Assembly: GCA_018673255.1 (NCBI GenBank)
Contig: JABHDC010000160.1
Location: forward strand, 1-40,940
Source: Gemmatimonadota bacterium
GTDB taxonomy: Bacteria; Latescibacterota; UBA2968; UBA8231
Reading direction: 5' to 3'
Length of the DNA stretch: 40,940 nt
Position numbers and translations under genes: made by a program. Under the pieces are notes generated by a model. The model worked only from the letters and a program-made list of their open reading frames with translations. It was not told the DNA's origin and did not search any database. This document shows, one piece after another, positions 1-8,534 of this stretch (its first letter is position 1; each line of letters starts with the position of its first letter).

Positions 1-2270
1 CGCGCCAGATGCGGCTCCATCTGAGCTCTGTCACTGTCGGGTAGTGTCACATTGACCAGCATGGTCGATCGCTGCACGATGTGATCACGCACCGCCTGCA
101 ACTGCGCCAGCACGCCGGACCAGTCACTCTCGATCCGCTCCACCAACTGTCGAAGGAAGAACAGATAGCTGATCCCTTCCATCTGCTCCGAGATCCAGGC
201 GGCTTCATCAAATTGCGAGCGCAGTCGAAGTCCGACGACACTGTGGCCGCCGGGAATCAGGCCACCTTCTTCGCCGGCCTTTTCCTCGAGCACCATCTGC
301 AGGAAGCGATCACGATTGTCCAGATTCACCGTCAACAGCACATCGCGCAGGATGTCGATCAGATCCGGTACCTGGCTCAGCATGCCGCGCCCACGCACCT
401 GAAAGCGCGCTACCGCCTCATCGCCCTCGCGCTGTGATGTCACCAGCGTGTGCGCCCACATGCCACCCGTTCGTGAACCCACTCGCTGCGAGAGCCGCAC
501 GAAGTCTTCTGTCTCGGTGCCCACCTCGAACAGGGATCGGCCAAAGAGCGTCATGTACGGCAGCAGGTCCTGGGGCAACGTGCGCAGATCGAAGCCGACG
601 TCGAGATAGACGATGCCATTCGTGAACAGATCATGTGACCAGACCGGCACGCCGGCTATCGTGGACTTTTCCAGCGGGATCGTGCGAATCTGAGACTCCA
701 GATCCGAACGCTGCAAACGAGGAATCTTCGCCAGATCCTCTTCGCGATCCGGCGCCTCCTGCTGCGCCTTCAATTTCTCCGCATCCTGCTTCAGCTGATC
801 TACTTGCATGTCACTGAGCGGCGCTCGCGCCGCAGCCAGCCGCTGACGCTCTTCCTCTTCCTCCCGTGCTGCATGCTCAGCATCCGGGCGCAGGAACACC
901 GTCGCCCGATGCACATTATCCAGCAGATGCGCCCGAATCAGTCCCTCGAAGTACCCATCGCCATTCGTGCCGTGTTCCTTCACTGCGGACAGGGGCGACT
1001 CGAAGGCCAGGGGCTGGAAGGGATCTTCGTCGTAGAGCCAGCGCGACAACGAACGCAGCATGAGAATCAGCCCACGCGGATAGGATCCCGTGTTGTTTTC
1101 GCGCAGGCGAAACTCAACCGTATTCAACGAGGCACGGATCGTTTCTTTGTCGATGCCGTCACGTGCCAGCCCTTCAAGGGTCTGAGTCACGAGGGCTTCC
1201 ACCGCCTGCTCGTCCTCTTCGGCGACACCCTTCAAGCCGACAGAGAAGAAGGCCTCTTTGAGCTCGGTCTCCATGCCGCCACCGGTCAGGTCTTCACCGA
1301 GCCCCGAGTCGATCAGCGCCTTGCGCAGTGGCGAGGCCGACGTGCCGATGAGGACATGATCAAGAATCTGCAGCCCCAGACGTGTCTCGTAGTCGACCGG
1401 TTCGCCGATGAGCCAGTTGACGGCCACCATGGACTTGCCACCACCGTCGTCGTCTGTATCCGCCTCACTGACGGCGTAGGTCTCCTGCACCGAACGCGGT
1501 GCCGACCAGCGAGATTGCACCCCCACAGAGGAGTCGACCTGTCGCGATTCGAAGCCGGACAGATACTCTTCAAGGATCTCCAGACGTTTGTCCTCCGGAT
1601 CATCTCCGTAGAACCAGATCCAGGCATTGGTCGGGTGGTAGTAGTCCTGGTGGAAAGACTCGAACTGTTCCCACGTCAGATCCGGGATCGCCGCCGGATG
1701 TCCGCCGGAGTCGACGCCGTAGGTCGTGTCCGGAAACAGGATCTGCTGACAGTGCTCCGCCATCACCCGATCCGGTGATGAATTGGCCCCCTTCATTTCA
1801 TTGAAGACGACACCCTTGTAGGCCAGCGAACCGTCGTCCTCCACCTCGTAGTGCCAGCCCTCCTGCTTGAGCACATCCGGCGTCAGACGCGGATGGAACA
1901 CCGCATCGAGATAGACATCGACCAGATTGTAGAAGTCCTGCTCGCTCTGGCTGGCCACCGGGTAACAGGTCCGGTCCGGATACGTGAAGGCATTGAGGAA
2001 TGTCTTCAACGATCCCTTCAGCAATTCGACGAAGGGTTCCTTCACCGGAAACTTGCGGGAACCGCACAACACCGAATGCTCAAGGATGTGCGGCACCCCC
2101 GTGGAATCCGTCGGCGGCGTCCGGAAGGTGATCCCGAAGACCTTGTTCTCGTCCTCCGGGTTGGCGATCGATACCAGCCGCGCACCGGTCTTGTGTCGGT
2201 AGAGGCGGCCCGTGGCATTGATCTCGTCCAGCTCGCGTGTCTCGATCAGATCAAAGCTGTGCTGTGTCAT
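1..2270 (-). CDS. Presequence protease-like M16C zinc metallopeptidase (3' end cut by window)
   Basis: Likely degrades peptides inside a closed chamber, as PreP/Cym1-type M16C enzymes do. The reading frame is open from an ATG at 2270 to the window edge, about 756 codons; the family runs near 970 to 1000 residues, so roughly the last quarter lies outside. Visible residues: inverted zinc motif HILEH at 61-65, followed by CGS, and the third zinc ligand Glu158 in the VFNEMKG context, spaced as in human PreP. The N-terminus (MTQHSFDLIE) shows no signal peptide, so a cytoplasmic place is likely. It is the last gene seen in a long minus-strand block, 89 bp after the amidohydrolase. Family assignment is secure; substrate is unknown. 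Confidence 0.93.
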   Translation of the reverse strand, partial: MTQHSFDLIETRELDEINATGRLYRHKTGARLVSIANPEDENKVFGITFRTPPTDSTGVPHILEHSVLCGSRKFPVKEPFVELLKGSLKTFLNAFTYPDRTCYPVASQSEQDFYNLVDVYLDAVFHPRLTPDVLKQEGWHYEVEDDGSLAYKGVVFNEMKGANSSPDRVMAEHCQQILFPDTTYGVDSGGHPAAIPDLTWEQFESFHQDYYHPTNAWIWFYGDDPEDKRLEILEEYLSGFESRQVDSSVGVQSRWSAPRSVQETYAVSEADTDDDGGGKSMVAVNWLIGEPVDYETRLGLQILDHVLIGTSASPLRKALIDSGLGEDLTGGGMETELKEAFFSVGLKGVAEEDEQAVEALVTQTLEGLARDGIDKETIRASLNTVEFRLRENNTGSYPRGLILMLRSLSRWLYDEDPFQPLAFESPLSAVKEHGTNGDGYFEGLIRAHLLDNVHRATVFLRPDAEHAAREEEEERQRLAAARAPLSDMQVDQLKQDAEKLKAQQEAPDREEDLAKIPRLQRSDLESQIRTIPLEKSTIAGVPVWSHDLFTNGIVYLDVGFDLRTLPQDLLPYMTLFGRSLFEVGTETEDFVRLSQRVGSRTGGMWAHTLVTSQREGDEAVARFQVRGRGMLSQVPDLIDILRDVLLTVNLDNRDRFLQMVLEEKAGEEGGLIPGGHSVVGLRLRSQFDEAAWISEQMEGISYLFFLRQLVERIESDWSGVLAQLQAVRDHIVQRSTMLVNVTLPDSDRAQMEPHLA

Positions 2271-2359
2271 ATCGTCTCATTCATGTCTGCGTGTCCTCGT
2301 CGTCCTGCGTCCATCTTCGCCCTGCTCTGTTGGGGATCATGGTGTGATGATCCGTCGGT

Positions 2360-3211
2360 CTAGTCGGTCAGCCCCCAGACCTCGGCGGCCGTCCCACCCA
2401 GAATCCGGTCGCGCTGCGCTTCACTGAGGAAGTCGAATCCCTCTCGCACGAGACGCAGTTCATCCTCCAACGACAACCAGTTGTGTTTGGTGCGATGGTG
2501 CGCCGGATACCCGGTACCCCACAAACAGCGCTCGGCGCCAAAGTCATTCACCAGAGCTTTCACGAATCCGTGCATGTCGCCAAATGGGAATTCCTCTTTC
2601 GAGCGCCCCTTCACATCCGAGATCTTCACGAACAGGTTTGGCAACTGCGCCAGATCCAGGATCGGCTGCCATTCGGCAACACCGCCGTCCAGCGTCGGAT
2701 ACCCCATGTGATCGATGAGCAACTTCATGCTCGGATACCGCTTCGCGATCTCGGCAATCTGATCTGCGAAGGGCGGGCTCGTGTGGAATTGCACCACCGC
2801 CTCGTGGGCGGCCAGCACATCCCACATGGCCCGGTTGCCATCGGTGGTAAGCACCTTCACATCCGGGTAGTACATCGGGTGAAAGCGAAACCCGATCAGA
2901 CCCCGATCCTCAATCCAGTATCGTGCGGCTTCCGCATTTCCCGCCTCATCCTGCGGATCGAGCATACCATGCCCGATGAATCGACCCGGGAATCGCTCCA
3001 CCGAGTCAGCGATGTAGCCATTGTCCCACGTCGACCACGACGTCTGTACCAGCACCGTCCAATCGACCCCATTGGCATCCATATCCGCGATCAACTGATC
3101 CGCCGTGGCCGGTTCGTCCGGCTTCGATGTAAACTGCGGCGCCGTGGGCCCCACCGGATACTTCTCGGAGATCTCCCACACATGCACATGCGTATCGACG
3201 ACCAATGACAT
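2360..3211 (-). CDS. Amidohydrolase-2 family TIM-barrel hydrolase
   Basis: A 283-residue protein of the family that includes L-fuconolactonase and 2-pyrone-4,6-dicarboxylate lactonase, usually acting on lactones or decarboxylating small acids. The N-terminal strand carries the HxH metal motif (His8, His10 in DTHVHVW), and further His residues appear in QFHTSPP and LIDHMGYP. Odd point: the C-terminal motif that in most relatives reads WGSDYP or WGTDYP reads WGTGYP here, so the usual catalytic or metal-binding Asp is Gly. The protein may therefore work without metal, use another residue, or be altered in activity. The ATG has a purine-rich stretch (AAAGGCGAGAG) just upstream. It lies 39 bp after anmK and before the M16 protease. 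The substrate cannot be told. Confidence 0.85.
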   Translation of the reverse strand: MSLVVDTHVHVWEISEKYPVGPTAPQFTSKPDEPATADQLIADMDANGVDWTVLVQTSWSTWDNGYIADSVERFPGRFIGHGMLDPQDEAGNAEAARYWIEDRGLIGFRFHPMYYPDVKVLTTDGNRAMWDVLAAHEAVVQFHTSPPFADQIAEIAKRYPSMKLLIDHMGYPTLDGGVAEWQPILDLAQLPNLFVKISDVKGRSKEEFPFGDMHGFVKALVNDFGAERCLWGTGYPAHHRTKHNWLSLEDELRLVREGFDFLSEAQRDRILGGTAAEVWGLTD

Positions 3212-3250
3212 CAGACTCTCGCCTTTCGTTGTTCAGATTCCATCGGTGAA

Positions 3251-4441
3251 TCAGCTCGAGACATCCACCACGAGGGGCGGCAAGGAGATCTTACCCAGCA
3301 CCGCCGGCACACTCGCCCCTGTCGCCCCCATCACGTTCCCCGGGCGGCCCATCAGCGTCTCATTCGCCAGCACGGCAAAAGCCACCGCCTCCTTGGCATC
3401 GGCCGGTACACCCAGGTCACCGATCGAGCGCACCGACCGTGGCGCCAGCTCGTCTTCGAGCATCGCCATCAGATGATCGTTGTGCACCCCGCCACCGCTG
3501 ACCCAGACCTCTTCCAGCTGGCCCTCCGGATCGCCGAAGCGCTGCACACCGGCGCCGATCGAACTGGCCGTGAATGCGGTCAGTGTGGCCAGTAGATCCG
3601 CGCCCTCCAACCCCGACTCGATCATCAACTGTGCGAGGAATTCGGTGCCGAACTCTTCGCGGCCCGTCGACTTGGGTGGTGGCCGCCGGAAGAACTCGTG
3701 CTTCATCAGTCGGTCGACCCATTCCTCACTGGCCTGGCCTCCAGCGGCTCGGCGGCCTCCGGCGTCATAGCGCTCTCGCCCACCGCTCAGATGATCGACC
3801 GCGGCGTCGATCAGCGAGTTTCCGGGCCCCAGGTCGAAGGCGAGGATACCTGATGTTGAATCGGCCCCCGCCTGCAACGCGGTGACATTGGCGATTCCAC
3901 CAATGTTGAGCATCAGACGGCCAAGGTCAGGATGGGCAAACAGCAACAGATCGACGAGGGGTACCAGGGGTGCGCCCTCCCCGCTAGCTGCCATGTCGGC
4001 TGGCCGAAAATCGGCGATCGTCGCAATGCCCGTGTGGTGGGCGATCATCGCCGCTTCACCAATCTGCAGTGTCGAAGATGGCGAGCCCTGAGGAAGGTGA
4101 CGCACGGTCTGACCGTGACTGCCGATCAGATCCACCGCTGCCGCATCGGCTCCCCCTTCACCGATCACCGTCATCGCTGCATCGGCCAGGACGGCGCCGA
4201 GAGCCACATTTACACGACACAAGTCATCGACACGCGCATCCGGCTGGAACAACATGAACAGATCGGCGCGCAACTCATCCGGCAATGGATGCGTGATATG
4301 GGCCAGCAATTCGAATTCCGTTGTGGGACCAAATCCCTCGATGTCGACGAGCACGGCATCCACGCCATCGGCAGAGGTCCCCGTCATCAGTCCGACGATG
4401 CGGCGAGACGGCTTGGAGGCGATATCGATCAGCGTTCTCAA
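3251..4441 (-). CDS. anmK: Anhydro-N-acetylmuramic acid kinase
   Basis: Phosphorylates and opens 1,6-anhydro-MurNAc released from peptidoglycan, giving MurNAc-6-phosphate for cell-wall recycling in the cytoplasm. The 396-residue product starts the conserved core with GLMTGTSADGVDAV near residue 18 and continues through SHGQTVRH, TIADFRPADMA, MLNIGGIANVT and FDLGPGNSLID, all typical of AnmK; family length is about 370 to 390. The start is a TTG at 4441 with a GGAG box seven bases upstream, better than any ATG nearby. Only 12 bp separate it from the stop of the O-antigen-ligase-like gene, and its ribosome site lies in that gap. No murQ or other recycling gene is in the window. Confidence 0.95.
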   Translation of the reverse strand: MRTLIDIASKPSRRIVGLMTGTSADGVDAVLVDIEGFGPTTEFELLAHITHPLPDELRADLFMLFQPDARVDDLCRVNVALGAVLADAAMTVIGEGGADAAAVDLIGSHGQTVRHLPQGSPSSTLQIGEAAMIAHHTGIATIADFRPADMAASGEGAPLVPLVDLLLFAHPDLGRLMLNIGGIANVTALQAGADSTSGILAFDLGPGNSLIDAAVDHLSGGRERYDAGGRRAAGGQASEEWVDRLMKHEFFRRPPPKSTGREEFGTEFLAQLMIESGLEGADLLATLTAFTASSIGAGVQRFGDPEGQLEEVWVSGGGVHNDHLMAMLEDELAPRSVRSIGDLGVPADAKEAVAFAVLANETLMGRPGNVMGATGASVPAVLGKISLPPLVVDVSS

Positions 4442-4453
4442 GAAATATCTCCA

Positions 4454-5950
4454 TTAACTCTGTGTGTCGAGGCGCACAGGATCAGCATGGGCAGAACCAT
4501 CACCGACGCGATCTTCGACGGGCAGGATCATCACCAAGCCCATCAAGGTCGCAATGACGGCGGCAAATCGGCCATTGATCATCGAGCCATCGCTTATTCC
4601 CAGCACGAGCATCGCCACCAGCGTCGACAGGACAGCCGCAACGAAAGCGCGCACCGGTGGGGCGCGGGTACCGTGAAATACGACCAGGCAGCGACGCCCT
4701 ACACGGATACACAACCAGATGAAGAGCAGGAGCCCACCCAGGCCCATCTTCAGCCACAACGTCAGGTAGAGACTGTCGAGCGTCCAGGCCTTCCAGGTCT
4801 CGTAGCGATCGGTTTCGGGATTGAATGAATACGCCGTCAACTCCGTTCCCTGGCCAACGCCTATTACCGGATGTTTGGCAATCTCCTGCAGCGCGGTGGC
4901 GTAGTTGAGCAGTCGCGACAGAACCTGCACATCCCGCGTGTAGTCGACGAAGGTGCGAGAACGCTCCAGGGCATGGGCCGAGATGGACGTGCCCGTCACC
5001 CGCTGAAAGGCCAGGATGGTCACAACGAGGCTGCCCACAAGGCCGATGGCAAGTGCCCCACCCTTCCACCATCGACGTGTCTGGGCGGGTTGACCCGATT
5101 GCCACAGCCAGATGCTGACCAGCAGGCCGATGCCGAAGGAAACCCACATCCCACGCCCAAGGGTCAGCGCGAAACCAATTCCCGTGAATACGAAGACGGG
5201 GGGCAACCACCCACGCCATCGTTGGCGATCGTGAATGAGGTGGTTGGCGATCATCAACAGACTCAAAGGGAGCACGATCCCCTGCCGACGCGCGACACGG
5301 ACGAATCGATCACCCGCGGACAGATCGATGCTCCCGACGAATTCCAGCATGTACTCGGCGCTCACACAGGCACCGACAACGATCAGGAGCAATGGGAAAC
5401 GCGCCGTCACCGTACGGGCATCGACACCCTGCGTCGCCAGAAAGAATGCAATGAAGTAGAGTGGATATCGCACATTGCGCAGAATCACGTCGGTGTCATT
5501 GCCGTGCATGGCGCCCACGATTGCCGACAGCAGGGTCAGACCGAGGAAGACCAGCACGTGACCATCGATTTGCGTCCTTACGATCATCCACTTCCGCCGA
5601 TAGAGGATGTCGATGATGACGAAGCCTGCCGCCAGCAGCAACAGGATCTCCCAAGGCCGCAGTCCGAGTGGAATCTTGACGGTATCCGTGAGGTGAACCG
5701 GCAGGGCCGTCGCCGTCACAACCATCGCCATCACCGCCCGACGTGGGCAGAACATGACGACACCCACTGCCACGATCGCGCCCACGGCGAGCACCACGTG
5801 CAGGGGCGATAGAAATGCCGGCACCAGCACCACCAGGGCACTGAAGAAGGCACCCAGCGCGATCCACCTGGGATTGTCCGGTCGGACCTGCCAGGCCATC
5901 CGGCCGGGCCCGCCCCCCTGGGAGCTCATGCTGAAGCCGCCCTCGCTCAT
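4454..5950 (-). CDS. O-antigen ligase / polymerase-like (Wzy_C family) membrane protein
   Basis: Integral membrane protein of about 498 residues with roughly ten or more hydrophobic segments, the first two near residues 30-75. The middle shows a long soluble loop after the GRGMWVSFG segment, with GVGQGTELTAYSF and WTLDSLYLTLWLKMGLGGLLLF, the arrangement of Wzy_C/WaaL proteins that join or polymerise surface glycans at the periplasmic face. I chose the ATG at 5950: it forms an ATGA overlap with the stop of the methyltransferase gene upstream, so the two are translationally coupled; an in-frame start 54 bases earlier would overlap that gene far more. Which glycan it handles is unknown. It may serve exopolysaccharide rather than O-antigen. 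Confidence 0.83.
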   Translation of the reverse strand: MSEGGFSMSSQGGGPGRMAWQVRPDNPRWIALGAFFSALVVLVPAFLSPLHVVLAVGAIVAVGVVMFCPRRAVMAMVVTATALPVHLTDTVKIPLGLRPWEILLLLAAGFVIIDILYRRKWMIVRTQIDGHVLVFLGLTLLSAIVGAMHGNDTDVILRNVRYPLYFIAFFLATQGVDARTVTARFPLLLIVVGACVSAEYMLEFVGSIDLSAGDRFVRVARRQGIVLPLSLLMIANHLIHDRQRWRGWLPPVFVFTGIGFALTLGRGMWVSFGIGLLVSIWLWQSGQPAQTRRWWKGGALAIGLVGSLVVTILAFQRVTGTSISAHALERSRTFVDYTRDVQVLSRLLNYATALQEIAKHPVIGVGQGTELTAYSFNPETDRYETWKAWTLDSLYLTLWLKMGLGGLLLFIWLCIRVGRRCLVVFHGTRAPPVRAFVAAVLSTLVAMLVLGISDGSMINGRFAAVIATLMGLVMILPVEDRVGDGSAHADPVRLDTQS

Positions 5951-6714
5951 GCCGACGCCTGTCCATCTGGAACATCGACACCCGAACCGCGGGCATCGAG
6001 ACATCGGGCGATCATCAGGTGGTTCCAGGCGTCTGAGTGCACCGTGTGGATACGATCAAGGAGCCAGCAGCTCAATTGCGAAATCGCCATCAGGGGCCGC
6101 GTCAGTGGATGCAGGCCGATCTTCTCGAATTGCTGCAGATAGTGACAGAAGCGAGCGGCGTGGGTCACCCAGTAGCCGGCCAGAGGTGAGACCTCCTCAA
6201 CCCGCATCCCTGCGCTTTCAGCCAGGTAACGCAGGCCATAGGGCGTAAATCGATAGTAGTCGTGTGGTTCCTCGTGAATGCCCCAGATGTGGGGCGCCGT
6301 CAGGATCAGCGTGCCACCAGGGGTGAGCACACGCGCCATCTCAGCCATCAATACAGCCGGCTCCGGCACGTGCTCCAACACCTGGAATGAGACGACCGTA
6401 TCAAAACTGGCATCCGCAAATGGCAATTGCAGTCCATTCGCCCAGGCATCCGGCTGCGGCGCATCATCGTCGGGTGCAGTCTCGGCGACAAGGCGTTCAC
6501 CCGATTCTGTACCGGTCCGGCCATAACGCGCGCGGTCCACTTCGACACCGAAGGCGCGACTCGACTGCGCGGCCAGTAGTTGAGCAAAGGGGCCTCGGCC
6601 GCAGCCCACGTCGAGCAGCCGGCCATGGGCGTGAGCGACCACTGATTCCGTCACGGCGTCGGCGTGGAGGCGCTCGACGAGCCAGTTGACGTGGAAAGGG
6701 GTTGCAGCCGTCAC
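5947..6714 (-). CDS. Class I SAM-dependent methyltransferase
   Basis: A 255-residue methyltransferase of the Methyltransf_11 type. Motif I is LLDVGCGRG near residues 33-41; motif II acidic region is GVEVD; the post-motif region FDTVVSFQVLEHVPEPAVLMAEMARVL-type stretch matches ubiquinone/glycan methyltransferases. The C-terminal half contains WGIHEEPHDYYRFTPYGL, seen in many methyltransferases from surface polysaccharide clusters. The start codon is GTG at 6714, only 15 bp after the preceding stop at 6730, and the gene ends in an ATGA overlap with the ligase-like gene. That coupling suggests the acceptor is a glycan or lipid-linked sugar handled by its neighbour; this is inference from context. 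Confidence 0.88.
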   Translation of the reverse strand: MTAATPFHVNWLVERLHADAVTESVVAHAHGRLLDVGCGRGPFAQLLAAQSSRAFGVEVDRARYGRTGTESGERLVAETAPDDDAPQPDAWANGLQLPFADASFDTVVSFQVLEHVPEPAVLMAEMARVLTPGGTLILTAPHIWGIHEEPHDYYRFTPYGLRYLAESAGMRVEEVSPLAGYWVTHAARFCHYLQQFEKIGLHPLTRPLMAISQLSCWLLDRIHTVHSDAWNHLMIARCLDARGSGVDVPDGQASA

Positions 6715-6729
6715 AACGGCGCCGCCACG

Positions 6730-7959
6730 CTACTGGCGATCCCTTGCAGTATGCGGATAGTAGTCGACGACACTGCCCTGGGAATCGATGACGTAGCTGC
6801 CAGGGTAGCGGATCGTGGTGGGACAGACGTGGCCGGGAATCGCCAGCATGTAGTCACCGACCTGGGGCAACACGTGGGCATCGGTGAAGGCGAACACACC
6901 GTGCTCTTCGTTCTGCAGAATGAGTTGTGCATCCTCGTGACCGAGCAACTTCGCCCGACTTGCCAGGGGCGGGTCACCGGCAATCGCCTTGTAACCCAGG
7001 TCCGTCGTGATCGTGAGCTGGTCGGCGTGGCGATCCACGACCTGGCACAAGACCAATGCCGCCCAGCGGTAGGGCTGGTCGGCCATGCGTGTTGTGCCAT
7101 TGATATCCCAGTAGATCACGGTGCCTGGCGAACCGTGAAATCCTTCCGTGCGAGCGTATGTCGCGTAGGAGAAGGATCCCCCACCCACAATGCGTGGAAC
7201 GGACATGCCCTGCTGCTCGAGCTGGCTCTTCAGGCGCTGCAGATCCTCTACGTGCTTGCGGGCCGCCGCATCCCGGGCAGCGGGATCGCGGAAGTGCTCG
7301 TGCCCATCGTAGACGTGCAAGCCGCCCGCTTCCAGTCCTTCAGCGGCGTTGATCGCAGCGTAGAGGCCACCCGCCTCTTCGCCGAGACTGGCACCGGTGC
7401 GGTGCATGCCCACGTCGAGGTCTACCATCACAGCCAGTGTCTGCTGCCGCGCACGAGCGACCTCAGCCAGTATCTGCACGTGTCTCTCATCACCCACCGC
7501 GGCATAGGCCTGCTGATCGCGGTACTTTGCGCTGATCTCGGCGAAGCGCTCGACCTTGCGACGTTGCACCATGGGATAAGCCAGGATCGCCTCAGGGGCG
7601 CCTGCTTCCAGGCCCATCTCGAGTTCACGCAGTGTGGCACACTTGAAACCGGCGATCCCGGCCGCCAGCTGCTTCTTGGCGATGGCCTCTGACTTATGCG
7701 TCTTCACGTGCACCATCAGATTCGCGGCGCCACCGACCAGGTCGCAGAGGGCGGCGATATTGTGATCGACCATCTCTTCAAAAACGACCATCGCCGGCGT
7801 TTCGAGGCCATCAGGATCGGCGATGCGGTAAGGTTCCTGCTCGAGCATAGGGTCTGGCATCCAGAGGGAGTCTGAAGGCGACACAGGCCGGCCCGGGGCT
7901 ACCCGGTCCGGCCTGCGATATCGATTGACTTGAGGCGCCAACGAGCACACCTCCATCAT
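6730..7959 (-). CDS. D-threonine aldolase / D-serine dehydratase-like PLP enzyme
   Basis: Fold-type III PLP enzyme (alanine-racemase-like barrel plus C-terminal D-ser_dehydrat-type domain), expected to cleave or dehydrate D-3-hydroxy amino acids in the cytoplasm. The PLP lysine lies in VHVKTHKSE; barrel strands follow in GFKCATLRELE, MVDLDVGMHRTG and VYDGHEHF. The C-terminal metal-binding region of the family (HxxxxxxxxC) appears as EEHGVF and ALPGHVCPTT-like sequence near the end. Start is uncertain: the ATG at 7959 gives 409 residues, but conserved sequence begins after an internal ATG at 7860 (376 residues), which is the more usual family length. Neither has a strong ribosome site. It lies in the minus-strand block between the cupin and the methyltransferase. 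Confidence 0.87.
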   Translation of the reverse strand: MMEVCSLAPQVNRYRRPDRVAPGRPVSPSDSLWMPDPMLEQEPYRIADPDGLETPAMVVFEEMVDHNIAALCDLVGGAANLMVHVKTHKSEAIAKKQLAAGIAGFKCATLRELEMGLEAGAPEAILAYPMVQRRKVERFAEISAKYRDQQAYAAVGDERHVQILAEVARARQQTLAVMVDLDVGMHRTGASLGEEAGGLYAAINAAEGLEAGGLHVYDGHEHFRDPAARDAAARKHVEDLQRLKSQLEQQGMSVPRIVGGGSFSYATYARTEGFHGSPGTVIYWDINGTTRMADQPYRWAALVLCQVVDRHADQLTITTDLGYKAIAGDPPLASRAKLLGHEDAQLILQNEEHGVFAFTDAHVLPQVGDYMLAIPGHVCPTTIRYPGSYVIDSQGSVVDYYPHTARDRQ

Positions 7960-8015
7960 GCGTAAGCTGTTGAAATTACGATAGCTGTCTCACTGCCGCC
8001 ACTCCGGTCGGTCGC

Positions 8016-8534
8016 TCAGGACCAGGCCCGCATGAGGGGGCCACCGGCACCATAGACCGGATCGGTCACGGGTCGCGCCACGGCAGGCAGTCGAATCAGC
8101 GCCGCCTCGCGCTCAGTTGGCGAATCCCGACACAAGTCAGGCTGCCCTTCGCCCGGGTAGGCGCCGATGACGAGCAGATCAGTGCTGGCGCCGAGATTGA
8201 AGTGACTGACACCGGCGGGTATGACGACCGCATCACCAGGGCCCATCTCCAGTGCCTCGCCGCGGGGCCCACCAAATTCGACGTGAGCATGGCCTGCCGC
8301 GATCCCCAGCACCTCGTGCACATTGCTGTGGTAGTGTCGGAATGCATAGATCCCATTGCGCCAGGATCCGCCCCAGCCGTGAGCGGCGAAGAGTGCCTCA
8401 AAAGCAACCGCAAGGTCATCGTCTGCCGCATCCAGTGCGCCCTGGTAAGCCAGCAGTGGCAACGGGCTGTTGGGAAAGGTCCCATCGTCGGGAAGTTTGT
8501 AGGGCGTCCCCCGCTCGGGTGTGATCGGCATCAT
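8016..8534 (-). CDS. Cupin-fold protein
   Basis: A 172-residue single-domain cupin. The first cupin motif is FRHYHSNVHEVLGIAAGHAHVEFGG and the second PGDAVVIPAGVSHFNLG, giving the usual His and Glu metal ligands (HYH, E, H). It resembles the YjlB group of cupins, whose chemistry is not established. Its ATG overlaps the stop of the sulfatase gene as ATGA, so it is almost surely co-translated with it. That close coupling suggests a role linked to the sulfatase substrate, for example sugar isomerisation or sensing, but nothing in the sequence proves it. Confidence 0.87.
   Translation of the reverse strand: MMPITPERGTPYKLPDDGTFPNSPLPLLAYQGALDAADDDLAVAFEALFAAHGWGGSWRNGIYAFRHYHSNVHEVLGIAAGHAHVEFGGPRGEALEMGPGDAVVIPAGVSHFNLGASTDLLVIGAYPGEGQPDLCRDSPTEREAALIRLPAVARPVTDPVYGAGGPLMRAWS

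Noticed and set aside
804..1778. Plus-strand open frame of 324 codons
   Set aside because: It lies antisense to the M16C protease frame, which shows HILEH and NEMKG motifs and runs unbroken to the window edge; the plus-strand frame has no family resemblance.
3932..5812. Long plus-strand frames (298 and 313 codons)
   Set aside because: Shadows of anmK and the ligase-like gene; Gln- and His-rich composition typical of antisense frames in GC-rich DNA.
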